DNA of 64,000 nucleotides from G965230065 sp965230065. GTDB lineage: Bacteria; Bacteroidota; Bacteroidia; Cytophagales; Cyclobacteriaceae. The position numbers and the translations under genes were made by a program. The stretch's first letter is position 1. Every line of letters starts with the position of its first letter. A model generated the notes under the pieces. The model did not search any database, was not told the DNA's origin, and saw only the letters and a list, made by a program, of their open reading frames with translations. Positions 1 through 8,907 of the stretch are shown here, piece by piece. Location: positions 6,448,001-6,512,000 of the forward strand of contig OZ245942.1 of NCBI GenBank assembly GCA_965230065.1, in the 5' to 3' direction.

Positions 1-1
1 C

Positions 2-1321
2 ACCCACCTCACCTTTATGTATATTGAGGCCGAAAAAATCAGAAGAAACAGCCTGGATGCTAAAAACCTCATCAAACGTGAATGGGTAAAGATTGAAGAA
101 ATGGTGCAACAACAGGAAGCAGGGGAAGATGTCAATGAAGAAATTGCTTACACTTACCTGAGCACCATTTTGGGACGCACATACGAAGAAACTGAAATCT
201 CTTACAAGAAATTTGCCCAAAACCCCAAAACCAACAACAGCCTGCTGCATATTACTTACTGGCTTGGCAAAATCGCCATAGATGAGTTCAGAGAAGAAAA
301 AGACAGGGAAGTTAGCTTTTCTTCAGCCCTGCGTGACCGGATCGGCCATCACATTTATGGTGAGCAATGGGCTAATACCATCAAAGAATACCTGGCCGAA
401 AATGAGCTTCTCAACCGCCCCATCCATATCATCAGTGCCAACCTCCACTCAGTAATGAATTGCCTGTATGCACATGCCGCAATGGGCAACGCAATAAAAG
501 CAGAAAGCATAGCAGAAATTGCAAAACAATTGAGCCTGCCAGAAAATGCACATTTACGCGAAAAAGTAAGGAACCTGGCCCGCCGTAAGGGAATGCATGA
601 AATACAAGACAATGCAGGTACCGGCATTTCAGTACAAATCATTGATACTGCCCAGATGGACTTTTCCCAAATACCGGATGAGATTGTATACGATGCAGAA
701 TTTGTTGCCTCCTTCAAACCCGTTTTCATCGTTATGGATTATCCATTTGGTGAGCAGGGCTTTGAAATCATGGATGAATTGCTGAAACCGCTGGAAATTA
801 ATAGTGAGGATGTTTGCCTCAATGTGGCATCTGTTTCCATCATGGGCAAAGCTGGAATATTAACTGGCAAGAAAGGTGACATCATGATACCAAATGCCCA
901 TGTATTTGAGGGAACTGCTGATAATTACCCATTTAAAAATGCATTTTGCAAAGCAGACTTTGAAGGGAAGGGGTTGTCAGTGTACGAAGGCCCAATGATC
1001 ACAGTATTAGGTACATCGCTACAAAACAAAGATGTGCTGCGATATTTCCTAAACTCTTCCTGGAGTGCCATCGGCCTTGAGATGGAAGGTGCGCACCTGC
1101 AAAAAGCCATACAATCAGCTTCAAAAATCAGAAAAAGTATTAACGAAAATGTAGTATTGCGATATGCTTATTACGCATCAGACAATCCGCTGGTATCTGG
1201 CCATACGCTGGCATCGGGCAGTTTAGGTTTGGAAGGGGTAAAACCCACTTACCTGATAACCACCAAAATTATCAGCCAGGTTTTGACCCCCAAAAAAGCA
1301 ATAAAAAAAGAAGCCGTTTAA
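2..1321 (+). CDS. DUF6909-like protein with nucleoside phosphorylase-type C-terminus (5' end outside window)
   Basis: The frame is open to the left edge, and the residues before the first Met (HLTF-MYIEAEKI) look like the interior of a Bacteroidota protein family I remember as DUF6909, so the true start probably lies upstream. Counting from the Met at 17, the C-terminal half carries an EMEGA motif (E355-M356-E357) and a later SDNP motif. These resemble the ribose-binding Glu-Met-Glu and the catalytic Ser-Asp of the purine nucleoside phosphorylase/MTA nucleosidase superfamily. The N-terminal part is helical and unassigned. The stop codon overlaps the stop of the convergent gene in a shared TTAA. 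The family assignment is from memory, and the enzymatic role is inference. Confidence 0.75.
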   Translation, partial: THLTFMYIEAEKIRRNSLDAKNLIKREWVKIEEMVQQQEAGEDVNEEIAYTYLSTILGRTYEETEISYKKFAQNPKTNNSLLHITYWLGKIAIDEFREEKDREVSFSSALRDRIGHHIYGEQWANTIKEYLAENELLNRPIHIISANLHSVMNCLYAHAAMGNAIKAESIAEIAKQLSLPENAHLREKVRNLARRKGMHEIQDNAGTGISVQIIDTAQMDFSQIPDEIVYDAEFVASFKPVFIVMDYPFGEQGFEIMDELLKPLEINSEDVCLNVASVSIMGKAGILTGKKGDIMIPNAHVFEGTADNYPFKNAFCKADFEGKGLSVYEGPMITVLGTSLQNKDVLRYFLNSSWSAIGLEMEGAHLQKAIQSASKIRKSINENVVLRYAYYASDNPLVSGHTLASGSLGLEGVKPTYLITTKIISQVLTPKKAIKKEAV

Positions 1322-1743
1322 TTTTTGTCCAGGGCTTCTTCTATAAATTGAAAAAAATCTTTTTTATACTTCCTGAATTCGGAAGCAAAGGCATTTAACT
1401 GGTCATTCACAGTTCCGAATTTTTCTTGATACTCCTCTTTGTTGAGGTCTTTGCCATTTTCTACATGCGCTGACAGGTACTTTGCATGCCGCCTCGCCTT
1501 TTGCCTGAAAAAGTCTAACAGCTCACCATCATAATAAATAATCAGGTTTTGAAAGTGATCCAATTTCTGCTTTTGTTCAACACTACTGAAGCTCGATACG
1601 TTTTTGTCGAGCAGTTTCTGAAAAAATTTTAATTCCTGCTTCCACATATCAACCTCCGATTTCCACTCTTTGCTGTTGTAAAGCAGGCTTTCCAGATTGT
1701 GGTCAGCCAGGACTTCGCTGTTATCTAGCATTAACTTTTCCAT
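1318..1743 (-). CDS. hypothetical helical protein, 141 aa
   Basis: This is a complete frame that begins MEKLMLDNSE and is almost entirely charged and helical, with many Lys, Glu and Phe residues (for example KFFQKLLDKN and EFRKYKKDFFQF). It is predicted to form a coiled-coil or four-helix arrangement. There is no signal peptide and no membrane segment, so it should be cytoplasmic. I do not recognise the family. It converges on the DUF6909-like gene and the two stop codons share the bases TTAA. The frame is long, has normal composition and no competing frame, so it is probably a real gene. Confidence 0.65.
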   Translation of the reverse strand: MEKLMLDNSEVLADHNLESLLYNSKEWKSEVDMWKQELKFFQKLLDKNVSSFSSVEQKQKLDHFQNLIIYYDGELLDFFRQKARRHAKYLSAHVENGKDLNKEEYQEKFGTVNDQLNAFASEFRKYKKDFFQFIEEALDKN

Positions 1744-1860
1744 AAGCGTAGTAATTTAAGGTGAGACTTTGATTTATAGGTTAGTTTTTCTAAATATAAG
1801 CCTTAACCTTTAAGAACGCAACAGAAAGTACCACTTCCTTTTCTACACAGGATATACAGT

Positions 1861-1901
1861 TAAGTTATTCGTTATTGGTGAAAGAAATAATGAATAACTT
1901 A
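1861..1901. repeat. inverted repeat, 16-base arms
   Basis: TAAGTTATTCGTTATT (1861-1876) pairs with AATAATGAATAACTTA (1886-1901), with one mismatch and a 9-base loop. It lies just beyond the 3' end of the M48 protease gene on the minus strand, so it may work as a weak terminator. It is AT-only apart from a few bases and has no clear U-tract. The words GTTATTC and AATAATGAATAA recur in other spacers of this window, so it may be a dispersed spacer repeat. Confidence 0.5.
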
Positions 1902-1916
1902 TAACAAATAACTTTA

Positions 1917-2720
1917 TTATTTATCCGCATACTTCGCCTTGTAGGCCAGGGCATCGGGAATCCAGCTTTCCATATTGGCTACGCGGCGTGCCGGGTCAGG
2001 GTGTGTAGATAAAAATTCGGGTGGACGGCTGCCTGCATCTTTGTTCATACGCTCCCAAAACCGGGGAGCTTCATACGGATCGTACCCTGCCAAAGTAAGG
2101 AAATACAAACCCATTTTATCAGCTTCTGATTCGTGGGTACGGCTGAATGGCAACAGCACGCCATATTGCGAACCCAACCCAAAGGCCGTCATGGCCAGTT
2201 GCTGGGTTTGGGCAGGTTGCTCCTGCATGGCTACTGCCAATGCTGTACCGCCCATTTGGGCAGCCAGTTGTTGCGACATCCGCTCATTTCCGTGCTCTGC
2301 AATGGCATGCGCTATTTCGTGCGACATCACTACGGCCACGCCTTCGTCATCCTGGCAAATGGGCATGATGCCTGTGTAAAAAGCAACCTTTCCGCCAGGC
2401 ATACACCACGCATTGGCCTGCTCGCTTTCAATCAGGTTAAATTCCCATTTGAAACCTTCAATCCTGTCCATTTGGTTTTCAATGGTCAGGTACCGCTCTA
2501 CAGCTTTAACAATACGGTTGCCTACCCTGTTGATCATTTCAACTTGCTGCTGATTATTGGAAAGTTTACTCTCCTGTAACACTTCCTGATAGTTTTGGGC
2601 AGCCAGTGAGTTAATCTGGGATGAAGGAATCAGGTTCAATTGCTTGCGGCCTGTCAAGGGCACAGTGGAACAATTCAAACAAATTAAGAGAATGGGTAAA
2701 AATAATATTATCTTTTTCAT
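1917..2720 (-). CDS. M48 family metalloprotease, putative lipoprotein
   Basis: This is a zinc metalloprotease of the Oma1/LoiP-like M48 family, expected in the periplasm on a lipid anchor and probably acting in envelope protein quality control. The start was moved to the Met at 2720 because the sequence from there is a lipoprotein signal (MKKIILFLPILLICLNC, Cys17); the lipobox is loose. The zinc site is HEIAH (H134, E135, H138), followed by the family's third-ligand region HESEAD near residues 196-201 and the typical STHPDP motif near 239. The length of 267 aa fits the family. It is a single gene with no evident operon partner. Confidence 0.88.
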   Translation of the reverse strand: MKKIILFLPILLICLNCSTVPLTGRKQLNLIPSSQINSLAAQNYQEVLQESKLSNNQQQVEMINRVGNRIVKAVERYLTIENQMDRIEGFKWEFNLIESEQANAWCMPGGKVAFYTGIMPICQDDEGVAVVMSHEIAHAIAEHGNERMSQQLAAQMGGTALAVAMQEQPAQTQQLAMTAFGLGSQYGVLLPFSRTHESEADKMGLYFLTLAGYDPYEAPRFWERMNKDAGSRPPEFLSTHPDPARRVANMESWIPDALAYKAKYADK

Positions 2721-2900
2721 GATTTGTTTATGGTTTAATGTTAATAGTCTGTAGTCTAATGTTTTTTGTTCTGAAACTATAAACACAAAACATCAAACTC
2801 AACCGATCTTCTTCTTCCAAAGTATCGGGGTTCAATACATTCATTTCAATTTTCTTGCCATTTACAAATGATAAAATAGGCAGTTCACATGGCAGTGAGG

Positions 2901-2931
2901 TTGATTTACAGCAAACAATAATATAAATTTC
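2901..2931 (+). promoter_or_regulatory. candidate Bacteroidota promoter upstream of the 36-aa ORF
   Basis: TTG at 2901-2903, a 20-base spacer, then TAAATTTC at 2924-2931 fit the Bacteroidota pattern TTG-N19-21-TAnnTTTG with one mismatch in the -7 box. It lies about 30 bases before the small membrane ORF at 2964. Confidence 0.35.
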
Positions 2932-2963
2932 GCCGTAAACATGAATAATTTAACCACTACATT

Positions 2964-3074
2964 ATGGAAAAAAACTGGAACTGGCTGCTGGCATTTATCA
3001 AAGGAGAATTGCTCACCTGGCTTATCCTTGGCCTCATTACCCTGGGAGTATTTTTGGTTACTATGTTGTTTTGA
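2964..3074 (+). CDS. small single-pass membrane protein, 36 aa
   Basis: This short frame reads MEKNWNWLLAFIKGE, followed by one strongly hydrophobic segment of about 20 residues (LLTWLILGLITLGVFLVTML) and then a stop. A short polar amphipathic head with Trp residues plus one membrane helix is typical of real bacterial small membrane proteins. A candidate promoter lies at 2901-2931. No larger credible gene covers this spacer, and the longer overlapping frame from 2941 is low-complexity and Cys/Trp-rich. I do not recognise a family. The 12-mer TTGATTTACAGC occurs both before the ORF (2901) and across its stop (3071). Confidence 0.45.
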   Translation: MEKNWNWLLAFIKGELLTWLILGLITLGVFLVTMLF

Positions 3075-3268
3075 TTTACAGCTACTCACCCAACCAAAAA
3101 TGTATTTATGCGTAAAATGCCCACGAAGATAAACACTTTATTAAAATCTTTTCAGACTAGTTATTTGTTCTGATATATCACATATTTTCCAGATGATTTT
3201 GTAATATCAGTGTCATCTGAAAATGACTATGAGTTTCATCAATCACTAAACTAACCTGTATTAACATT

Positions 3269-5515
3269 ATGAAAAATTGGTTTGCCATTGTGCTGTTAGG
3301 GATTACCTGCTCTGCTTTTGCACAAGGAAAATACGAAGGAAAATTTGAACAATTGGGCCCTGACTTGCCCACTCCAAATGAATATCGATCGGCCTCAGGG
3401 GCACCTGGCCATGCTTACTGGCAGCAACAGGTAGATTATCATATTGCCCTTGAGTTGGATGACGAAAACCAAACTGTTACAGGCTCTGAGCAAATTACTT
3501 ATATCAATAATTCCCCCAATCCCTTAACTTTTTTGTGGGTACAGTTAGACCAGAATATGCGCGCCCCAGGATCGAACACTCCCCTGATAGAAAGCTCCAG
3601 GGTAATTGATTCATTACCAGCCAAGTATTTTGACAAACTGGTGATGAATGATGATTACGGAGCTTCTGATTTTACAGGCGGTTTTAACATAGATGCCGTA
3701 AAAGACCACAAAGGGGAAGCGTTGCAATATATGATTAACAAAACCATGATGAAGGTAACGCTGTCCCAGCCTCTTCCGTCGGGTGGCAATATCACTTTCG
3801 GTATCGACTGGCACTACAATATCAATGACCGTATGATGGATGGCGGACGCTCAGGATATGAGTATTTTCCGGAAGATGACAATTACTTATACACCATCGC
3901 CCAGTTTTATCCCCGTATGGCCGTGTACGATGATGTAAACGGATGGCAAAACAAACAATTTTTGGGCCGGGGTGAGTTTGCCCTGGAATTCGGGGATTAT
4001 GAGGTTGAAATTACCGTGCCTTCTGACCATATCGTAAGTGCTACCGGCGTATTGCAAAACCCCGGGGATGTACTGACGAAAACCCAAGAGGAGCGTTTTA
4101 AAAAGGCACAAGAAACTTTTGACAAGCCAGTGCTTATCGTAACCGAAGAGGAAGCCATAGAAAATGAAAAAACCAAGGCCAGCGATAAGAAAACCTGGGT
4201 TTTTAAGGCCGATAATGTGCGGGATTTTGCCTTTGCATCTTCCCGGAAGTTCATTTGGGATGCCATGGCTGTGCAATTGGAAAACAGCGTTCCCCTTGCC
4301 ATGTCGTTTTATCCTAAAGAAGGAAACCCGCTTTGGGAAGAACACTCAACCCTGGCCGTGAAGAACACCCTGGTGCATTACTCTGAGCACACCTTTGATT
4401 ATCCCTACCCGGTCGCCATATCCATACACACGGCTTCTATCGGGATGGAATATCCTATGATTTGTTTTAATTATGGCCGCCCAAACCCGGATGGCACTTA
4501 TTCGGAAAGTAAAAAGTGGGGTATGATCGGCGTAATCATTCATGAAGTGGGGCACAACTTTTTTCCCATGATCGTCAATTCTGACGAACGGCAATGGACG
4601 TGGATGGACGAAGGGCTTAATTCTTTTTTGCAGGCACTCACTGAGCAGAAGTATTACCCAACCAAGCCGTTACGCCGGGGGCCTCCTTCTACCATGATAG
4701 ACTACATGAAATTAGGCCCGGAGAGAAGTCGCCCTATCATGACAAACTCCGAGCAAATTTTGCATTTTGGGGACAATGCCTATGGCAAACCTGCCACTGC
4801 TTTATGGGTTCTGCGCCATACCGTAATGGGGCCAGAGCTTTTTGACAGTGCTTTTAAAGAATATGCGCAACGTTGGGCATTTAAACGCCCCATGCCTGCC
4901 GATTTCTTCCGCTCTATGGAAGATGCCTCTGCTGTTGACCTGGACTGGTTTTGGAAAGGGTGGTTTTATACCACAGACAATGTTGACGTTGCCGTATCTG
5001 ACGTAAAATGGTTTCGCCTGAAAAATGTTGAAGAGGGTGTTGAAAAAAATATCAAGGCCAAAAAAGGTGACATTGGAGAAACTAATAATGGTACAGAAAA
5101 CTCCAATAATAAAGAAATGCCAACTACTTATGAAGAAGTAACGGTGCTTGATACTGATGAACGCTACTATACAGAATTCAAAAACAGACTCGACGATAGT
5201 GCCATCCGTAAAAAATATGAAGATAAAAACTTATATGAAGTTTCGTTTCAGAATAAAGGTGGATTGGTTACCCCTCTCATTGTAGAGTTCAACTATGCTG
5301 ACGGTAGCAAAAAAGTGGAAAAAATTCCTGCGGAAATATGGCGAAAAAATGAAAATGAAGTAAAGAAAGTGTTTGCTACTGATAAAGAGGTTGTGAAAAT
5401 TACACTGGATCCATATCAGGAAACTGCGGATATCAATATGCAAGACAATTTCTTTCCCAGAAAAGAAGCCAGTTCCCGGTTTGATCAGTTCAAACAAAAT
5501 AGTGCACAGGAATAG
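3269..5515 (+). CDS. M1 family (gluzincin) metallopeptidase, secreted
   Basis: This is an aminopeptidase-type zinc peptidase exported by a Sec signal (MKNWFAIVLLGITCSAFAQ). The exopeptidase motif appears as GMEYP (residues 392-396, where classic M1 enzymes have GxMEN). The zinc site is HEVGH (H425, E426, H429) with E448 in WMDEG, exactly the HEXXH-X18-E spacing. The N-terminal domain is the beta-rich M1 saddle. The C-terminal 150 residues are charged and less conserved, with a run rich in Asn, Glu and Lys near 600-620. The length of 748 aa is usual for the Bacteroidota branch. It probably degrades peptides in the periplasm. The gene stands alone. Confidence 0.9.
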   Translation: MKNWFAIVLLGITCSAFAQGKYEGKFEQLGPDLPTPNEYRSASGAPGHAYWQQQVDYHIALELDDENQTVTGSEQITYINNSPNPLTFLWVQLDQNMRAPGSNTPLIESSRVIDSLPAKYFDKLVMNDDYGASDFTGGFNIDAVKDHKGEALQYMINKTMMKVTLSQPLPSGGNITFGIDWHYNINDRMMDGGRSGYEYFPEDDNYLYTIAQFYPRMAVYDDVNGWQNKQFLGRGEFALEFGDYEVEITVPSDHIVSATGVLQNPGDVLTKTQEERFKKAQETFDKPVLIVTEEEAIENEKTKASDKKTWVFKADNVRDFAFASSRKFIWDAMAVQLENSVPLAMSFYPKEGNPLWEEHSTLAVKNTLVHYSEHTFDYPYPVAISIHTASIGMEYPMICFNYGRPNPDGTYSESKKWGMIGVIIHEVGHNFFPMIVNSDERQWTWMDEGLNSFLQALTEQKYYPTKPLRRGPPSTMIDYMKLGPERSRPIMTNSEQILHFGDNAYGKPATALWVLRHTVMGPELFDSAFKEYAQRWAFKRPMPADFFRSMEDASAVDLDWFWKGWFYTTDNVDVAVSDVKWFRLKNVEEGVEKNIKAKKGDIGETNNGTENSNNKEMPTTYEEVTVLDTDERYYTEFKNRLDDSAIRKKYEDKNLYEVSFQNKGGLVTPLIVEFNYADGSKKVEKIPAEIWRKNENEVKKVFATDKEVVKITLDPYQETADINMQDNFFPRKEASSRFDQFKQNSAQE

Positions 5516-5523
5516 TTGCAGAC

Positions 5524-5560
5524 GGCAGCGGCAGTAGGCTGTTTCAAATACTGCCTACTG
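5524..5560. repeat. copy A of the GGCAGCGGCAGTAGGC hairpin repeat
   Basis: GGCAGCGGCAGTAGGC (5524-5539) is followed by TGCCTACTG (5552-5560). CAGTAGGC/GCCTACTG forms an 8-bp stem. The same 16 bases occur at 8910-8925. The repeat sits between two convergent genes and its right arm includes the stop codon of the gene at 5555, so it may act as a bidirectional terminator. Confidence 0.6.
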
Positions 5561-6103
5561 TTCTTCCAGTTCTGTCATGCATTTTTTCAGGCTGCTGATA
5601 CGTTTCTGCCACCACCTGACATTCAACCATAATCCACCTGCGAAAAATAGGATAAGCACTCCCAATATCATCCATTTTGAAGCATTAAATGCTATATTAA
5701 TGATGAAGAATGTGGTAATGGACGCATAAAACAAAGCGATTAACCCGATGGCTGTGATTGCTTTGAATTTCAAATCGGCAAGTAGTTGGTGTAAAGAGTT
5801 TTTCAGGTTGCAGCCTCGTAAATGTAAGTTGATGGAACGGTACACGATGAGATCGTGCCCAATGAACAATGCCAGGCTGCATCCCAGCAAAACATTTACC
5901 CACAAGGGTTTGAGGTGCCCGTCAAACCAATCTAAATACACAAAAAGCAGAAAAAATAGCGCAGTGGACTCAATCATTAATCTGCGTTTGATGTGTGTAA
6001 TAAATTTAAAGCTGCCCTTTCCAGTCATTTTCTGTAACTGTTCCCGCTGTTTAGGGTCAGATTCAAAGTTTTTCCATTCTGATTTTAATGCGTCTAATTC
6101 CAT
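5555..6103 (-). CDS. membrane protein paired with a sigma factor, 182 aa
   Basis: The N-terminal 45 residues are soluble and charged (MELDALKSEWKNFESD), followed by two hydrophobic segments around residues 48-85, a polar stretch, two more hydrophobic segments around 112-165, and a basic tail. It starts 3 bases after the stop of the ECF-type sigma factor upstream, so the two are co-transcribed. That position is where anti-sigma factors are normally found, and a cytosolic head with membrane helices fits such a role. I see no zinc-binding anti-sigma motif, so the role remains inference. Confidence 0.65.
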   Translation of the reverse strand: MELDALKSEWKNFESDPKQREQLQKMTGKGSFKFITHIKRRLMIESTALFFLLFVYLDWFDGHLKPLWVNVLLGCSLALFIGHDLIVYRSINLHLRGCNLKNSLHQLLADLKFKAITAIGLIALFYASITTFFIINIAFNASKWMILGVLILFFAGGLWLNVRWWQKRISSLKKCMTELEEQ

Positions 6104-6106
6104 GGG

Positions 6107-6586
6107 TTATGGGTTTAAAAGGTTTTTGAGTCTTTCTTTTATCCTGTTCAGTTTTACGCCAATATAGTTTTCTGAAATACCAATAATATCTGCCATTTCA
6201 GCATAGGAGTAATCATCCAAATAAAGCGCTACAATGGCTTTTTCTGCCGGGTTCAGCAGGTTTATTGCCCTGTAAAGCCTGTCATGTTTCTCAGGGCCAA
6301 CTTTCTCATCTTCAATAGTAAAAGCAGCTTTTTCAATAGAGATACTTTGCTTAAGCATCTGGTACTGTGGCTTGCGGTAACGGGCTACTGCTGTGCTCAA
6401 TGCTATTTTATACATCCAGGTAGAAGCCTTTGCATTGGCTTTAAATGAGGGGAAGGCTTTCCAGAGCTGGTAAACAATTTCCTGGAAAAGGTCTTCCCTG
6501 TCTTCTTCAGAATCCCTGTAAATACGGCAAACTTTGTGGATAATGCCCTGATGTGTATCAACGATATGTAAAAACTGCTCTTTCAA
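6107..6586 (-). CDS. ECF-type RNA polymerase sigma factor
   Basis: This is a 159-aa sigma-70 family protein containing region 2 and region 4 only. Region 2 includes DREDLFQEIVYQLWKAF and the TWMYKIALSTA segment that contacts the -10 element. Region 4 is the helix-turn-helix YAEMADIIGISENYIGVKLN near residues 127-146. The short linker and small size are typical of extracytoplasmic-function factors that turn on envelope or stress genes. It is the first gene of a two-gene unit with the membrane protein downstream, its likely regulator. The target promoters cannot be read from the window. Confidence 0.9.
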   Translation of the reverse strand: MKEQFLHIVDTHQGIIHKVCRIYRDSEEDREDLFQEIVYQLWKAFPSFKANAKASTWMYKIALSTAVARYRKPQYQMLKQSISIEKAAFTIEDEKVGPEKHDRLYRAINLLNPAEKAIVALYLDDYSYAEMADIIGISENYIGVKLNRIKERLKNLLNP

Positions 6587-6642
6587 TGATTGGTTTTTGA
6601 ACAGTTAGTTGCAAAAAAGAGGAGGAAACTTACAGAATATAG

Positions 6643-6675
6643 AAAAAAAGGTTACCCTGATTGGATAACCTTTTT
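6643..6675 (-). terminator. Rho-independent terminator of the DUF1573 gene
   Basis: AAAAAAAGGTTA (6643-6654) and TAACCTTTTT (6666-6675) form a hairpin. Read on the minus strand it ends in a T-run just downstream of the gene that stops at 6700. Confidence 0.7.
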
Positions 6676-6699
6676 ACGAAATGTGCTACAATTTATTTT

Positions 6700-7791
6700 T
6701 TACTCAGAATCATCCTCTCCCCGAACAATTCCCTTAATGGTAAGTTGATGCGTAGGTTTGGTAGGATCATTGGTAAATACCGCCACCGACTTATATTGCC
6801 TTCCCCTTCTTCCTTCTGTGTCAAAAGTAACCATCAAAGAACTGCTTTCCCCAGGTTCCAGCGTGGTTTTTTGGGGTTTGGCAACGGTACAACCACAATT
6901 AGCCTTCACTTTCCTGATATTCAGGGGGCTTTTACCCGTATTAGTAAAAGTAAATACAGTACTTACCAATTCACCCTGATCAACAGTGCGAAATTCGTAT
7001 AATGTGTGGTCAAATGCTATGCGTGGCGCTTGGTTCAGCGCTTCCTGCGTCATAGGCGGAAAATACTCCTCAATGGTAGCCATGATACTGAATTCTTTGG
7101 TGCTGTCTCCAGCCTCGTTGGTATACACCCGGATACGGTCTGTAACAAATCCCAGGTCGTTTTTTGCCACCGGGTCGTAGGTAATATTGATTTTACCTTT
7201 TTGCTGAGGTAGTAACTCAGCCGGATCAAAACGTACAGTGATATGCTCGGGAGCAGCTACTTCTTCCTCAAACCGCAGCACCTGATTACCCTGGTTGTAG
7301 GCAGCAAAAGATTTGGTTACCGGCTCTTTGGTAGTAAGCTTACCCATGTTGAAAGAACGATAACGGGTGCGCAATGAACCAATCTGTGCCGGAAAGTCTG
7401 TTTCGGGCGATTTGGGCTTGGGCAATACCATTCCTTTGATGTATAAAGTATGCATGCCTTCCGGATCATTGGCTGCAACACTAATAGATTTTGAGAAAAC
7501 GCCGGGCCGATTACGTGGGTTGAAAGCTGCTTTCACAACCCCTTTATCCCCGGGGGCAATGGCATCTTTGCTCCACTCAGGTGTAGTACAACCACAAGAA
7601 GCCTGAACATCTTTAAGCATAAGAGGCTCAGTACCAATATTAGTGAAAACAAATTCATAAGATACCTCCCCCCCTTCTTCCCTGACTTCTCCAAAATCGT
7701 GGGTGGTTGTTTCAAACTTAATTTTAGACTGGGCATATGCCTGTATCCCCAGTAATATGAAAATGAAGAGTAAAAAATGTTTTTTCATCAT
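6700..7791 (-). CDS. secreted DUF1573 domain protein
   Basis: This is an exported protein (signal MMKKHFLLFIFILLGIQAYAQ) made of three Ig-like DUF1573/ASH-type beta-sandwich modules, roughly residues 25-115, 140-235 and 255-355. Modules one and three carry the hallmark Cys-Gly-Cys of the family (SCGCTTPEW near 65-73 and NCGCTVAKP near 298). The function of DUF1573 proteins is unknown; they are abundant in Bacteroidota and act at the cell envelope. The gene is a single unit with its own terminator at 6643-6675. The Met at 7788 could equally be the start. Confidence 0.85.
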   Translation of the reverse strand: MMKKHFLLFIFILLGIQAYAQSKIKFETTTHDFGEVREEGGEVSYEFVFTNIGTEPLMLKDVQASCGCTTPEWSKDAIAPGDKGVVKAAFNPRNRPGVFSKSISVAANDPEGMHTLYIKGMVLPKPKSPETDFPAQIGSLRTRYRSFNMGKLTTKEPVTKSFAAYNQGNQVLRFEEEVAAPEHITVRFDPAELLPQQKGKINITYDPVAKNDLGFVTDRIRVYTNEAGDSTKEFSIMATIEEYFPPMTQEALNQAPRIAFDHTLYEFRTVDQGELVSTVFTFTNTGKSPLNIRKVKANCGCTVAKPQKTTLEPGESSSLMVTFDTEGRRGRQYKSVAVFTNDPTKPTHQLTIKGIVRGEDDSE

Positions 7792-7925
7792 AAAATAATT
7801 GTGAAAAATAAAGTACCAACTATTATGCTAATTACGAATAAACAGCAGAAAAGTATGCTATTCTTCCCATAAAATGGAATACTTGTAATAAATTCGCCTA
7901 AGTTTTTAATAAAAATTTTTAATTA

Positions 7926-8894
7926 ATGGCACGCATACTCACTGGAATACAAAGTTCGGGCAAACCACATTTGGGCAATATTATGGGAGCCATCATTCCT
8001 GCCATAGAGCTATCAAAACGATCCGATAATGAGTCTTTCTTTTTTATTGCTGACTTGCATTCTTTGACTACGATCAAAGAGGGGCAAACCCGAACAGATA
8101 ATGTAAATGCAGTAGCTGCAGCATGGCTTGCTTTTGGTTTTGATACCGAACAAAACCTATTCTACCGGCAATCCCGCATTCCGGAAGTGTGTGAGCTTAC
8201 GTGGTATTTGAACTGTTTTACTCCTTTCCCCATGCTGGCCAATGCCCATTCGTTCAAAGATAAAGCTGAAAATCTGGCCGATGTAAATGCCGGTTTGTTT
8301 ACCTATCCGGTGTTAATGGCCGCGGATATCATCCTGTATGATGCGGAATTTGTGCCTGTGGGAAAAGACCAAAAGCAACACCTGGAGATGACACGGGATA
8401 TTGCTTCTTCATTCAACCATCAGTATGGAGAAACCTTTGTTGTGCCTGAAGCCCGCATTGATGAAGCGACTATGACTATCCCGGGAGTAGATGGGCGGAA
8501 AATGAGCAAATCTTATAACAATACCTTAGATGTCTTTCTGCCCGATAAAAAACTGCGCAAATCAGTAATGTCTATCATTACAGATAGTACTCCGCTTGAA
8601 GAGCCTAAAAATCCGGATACCTGTACTGTATTTGCCCTATATCAGTTACTTGCCGAAAATGATGCTGCAGCCAGCATGCGTAACAATTACGAACAGGGAA
8701 ATTATGGATATGGCCATGCCAAGCAAGCACTATTTGAGTTGATTCGGGATAAATTTAGCCAGGAAAGGGAAATCTATAATTATTATATGAATAACCTTCC
8801 TGAATTGCATAAAAAACTGGAAGAAGGGGAGGCCAAAGCCCGGTTAATTGCCCGGGAAGTGATGGAAAGGGTAAAGGAAAAGCTGGGATATTGA
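7926..8894 (+). CDS. trpS: tryptophanyl-tRNA synthetase
   Basis: This cytoplasmic class Ic aminoacyl-tRNA synthetase charges tRNA-Trp. The nucleotide-binding signature appears as KPHLGN (residues 13-18, the HIGH equivalent) and KMSKS (192-196). The N-terminal GIQSSGKPHLG and the VGKDQKQHLE segment that reads the tryptophan pocket are typical. The length of 322 aa is normal for bacterial TrpS. The start ATG follows an AT-rich leader containing TAAATTCG at about 7887, a near-match to the -7 promoter box. The gene ends 15 bases before the hairpin repeat at 8908. Confidence 0.97.
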   Translation: MARILTGIQSSGKPHLGNIMGAIIPAIELSKRSDNESFFFIADLHSLTTIKEGQTRTDNVNAVAAAWLAFGFDTEQNLFYRQSRIPEVCELTWYLNCFTPFPMLANAHSFKDKAENLADVNAGLFTYPVLMAADIILYDAEFVPVGKDQKQHLEMTRDIASSFNHQYGETFVVPEARIDEATMTIPGVDGRKMSKSYNNTLDVFLPDKKLRKSVMSIITDSTPLEEPKNPDTCTVFALYQLLAENDAAASMRNNYEQGNYGYGHAKQALFELIRDKFSQEREIYNYYMNNLPELHKKLEEGEAKARLIAREVMERVKEKLGY

Positions 8895-8907
8895 TAAAAG
8901 TTGGCAA

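Noticed and set aside
2941..3132. 63-codon frame overlapping the 36-aa membrane ORF
   Set aside because: The composition is scattered Cys and Trp with no membrane or soluble pattern; the other frame from 2964 gives a sensible small membrane protein.
3887..4345. 152-codon frame antisense to the M1-like peptidase
   Set aside because: It is fully covered by a gene with clear catalytic motifs and has no homology-like features.
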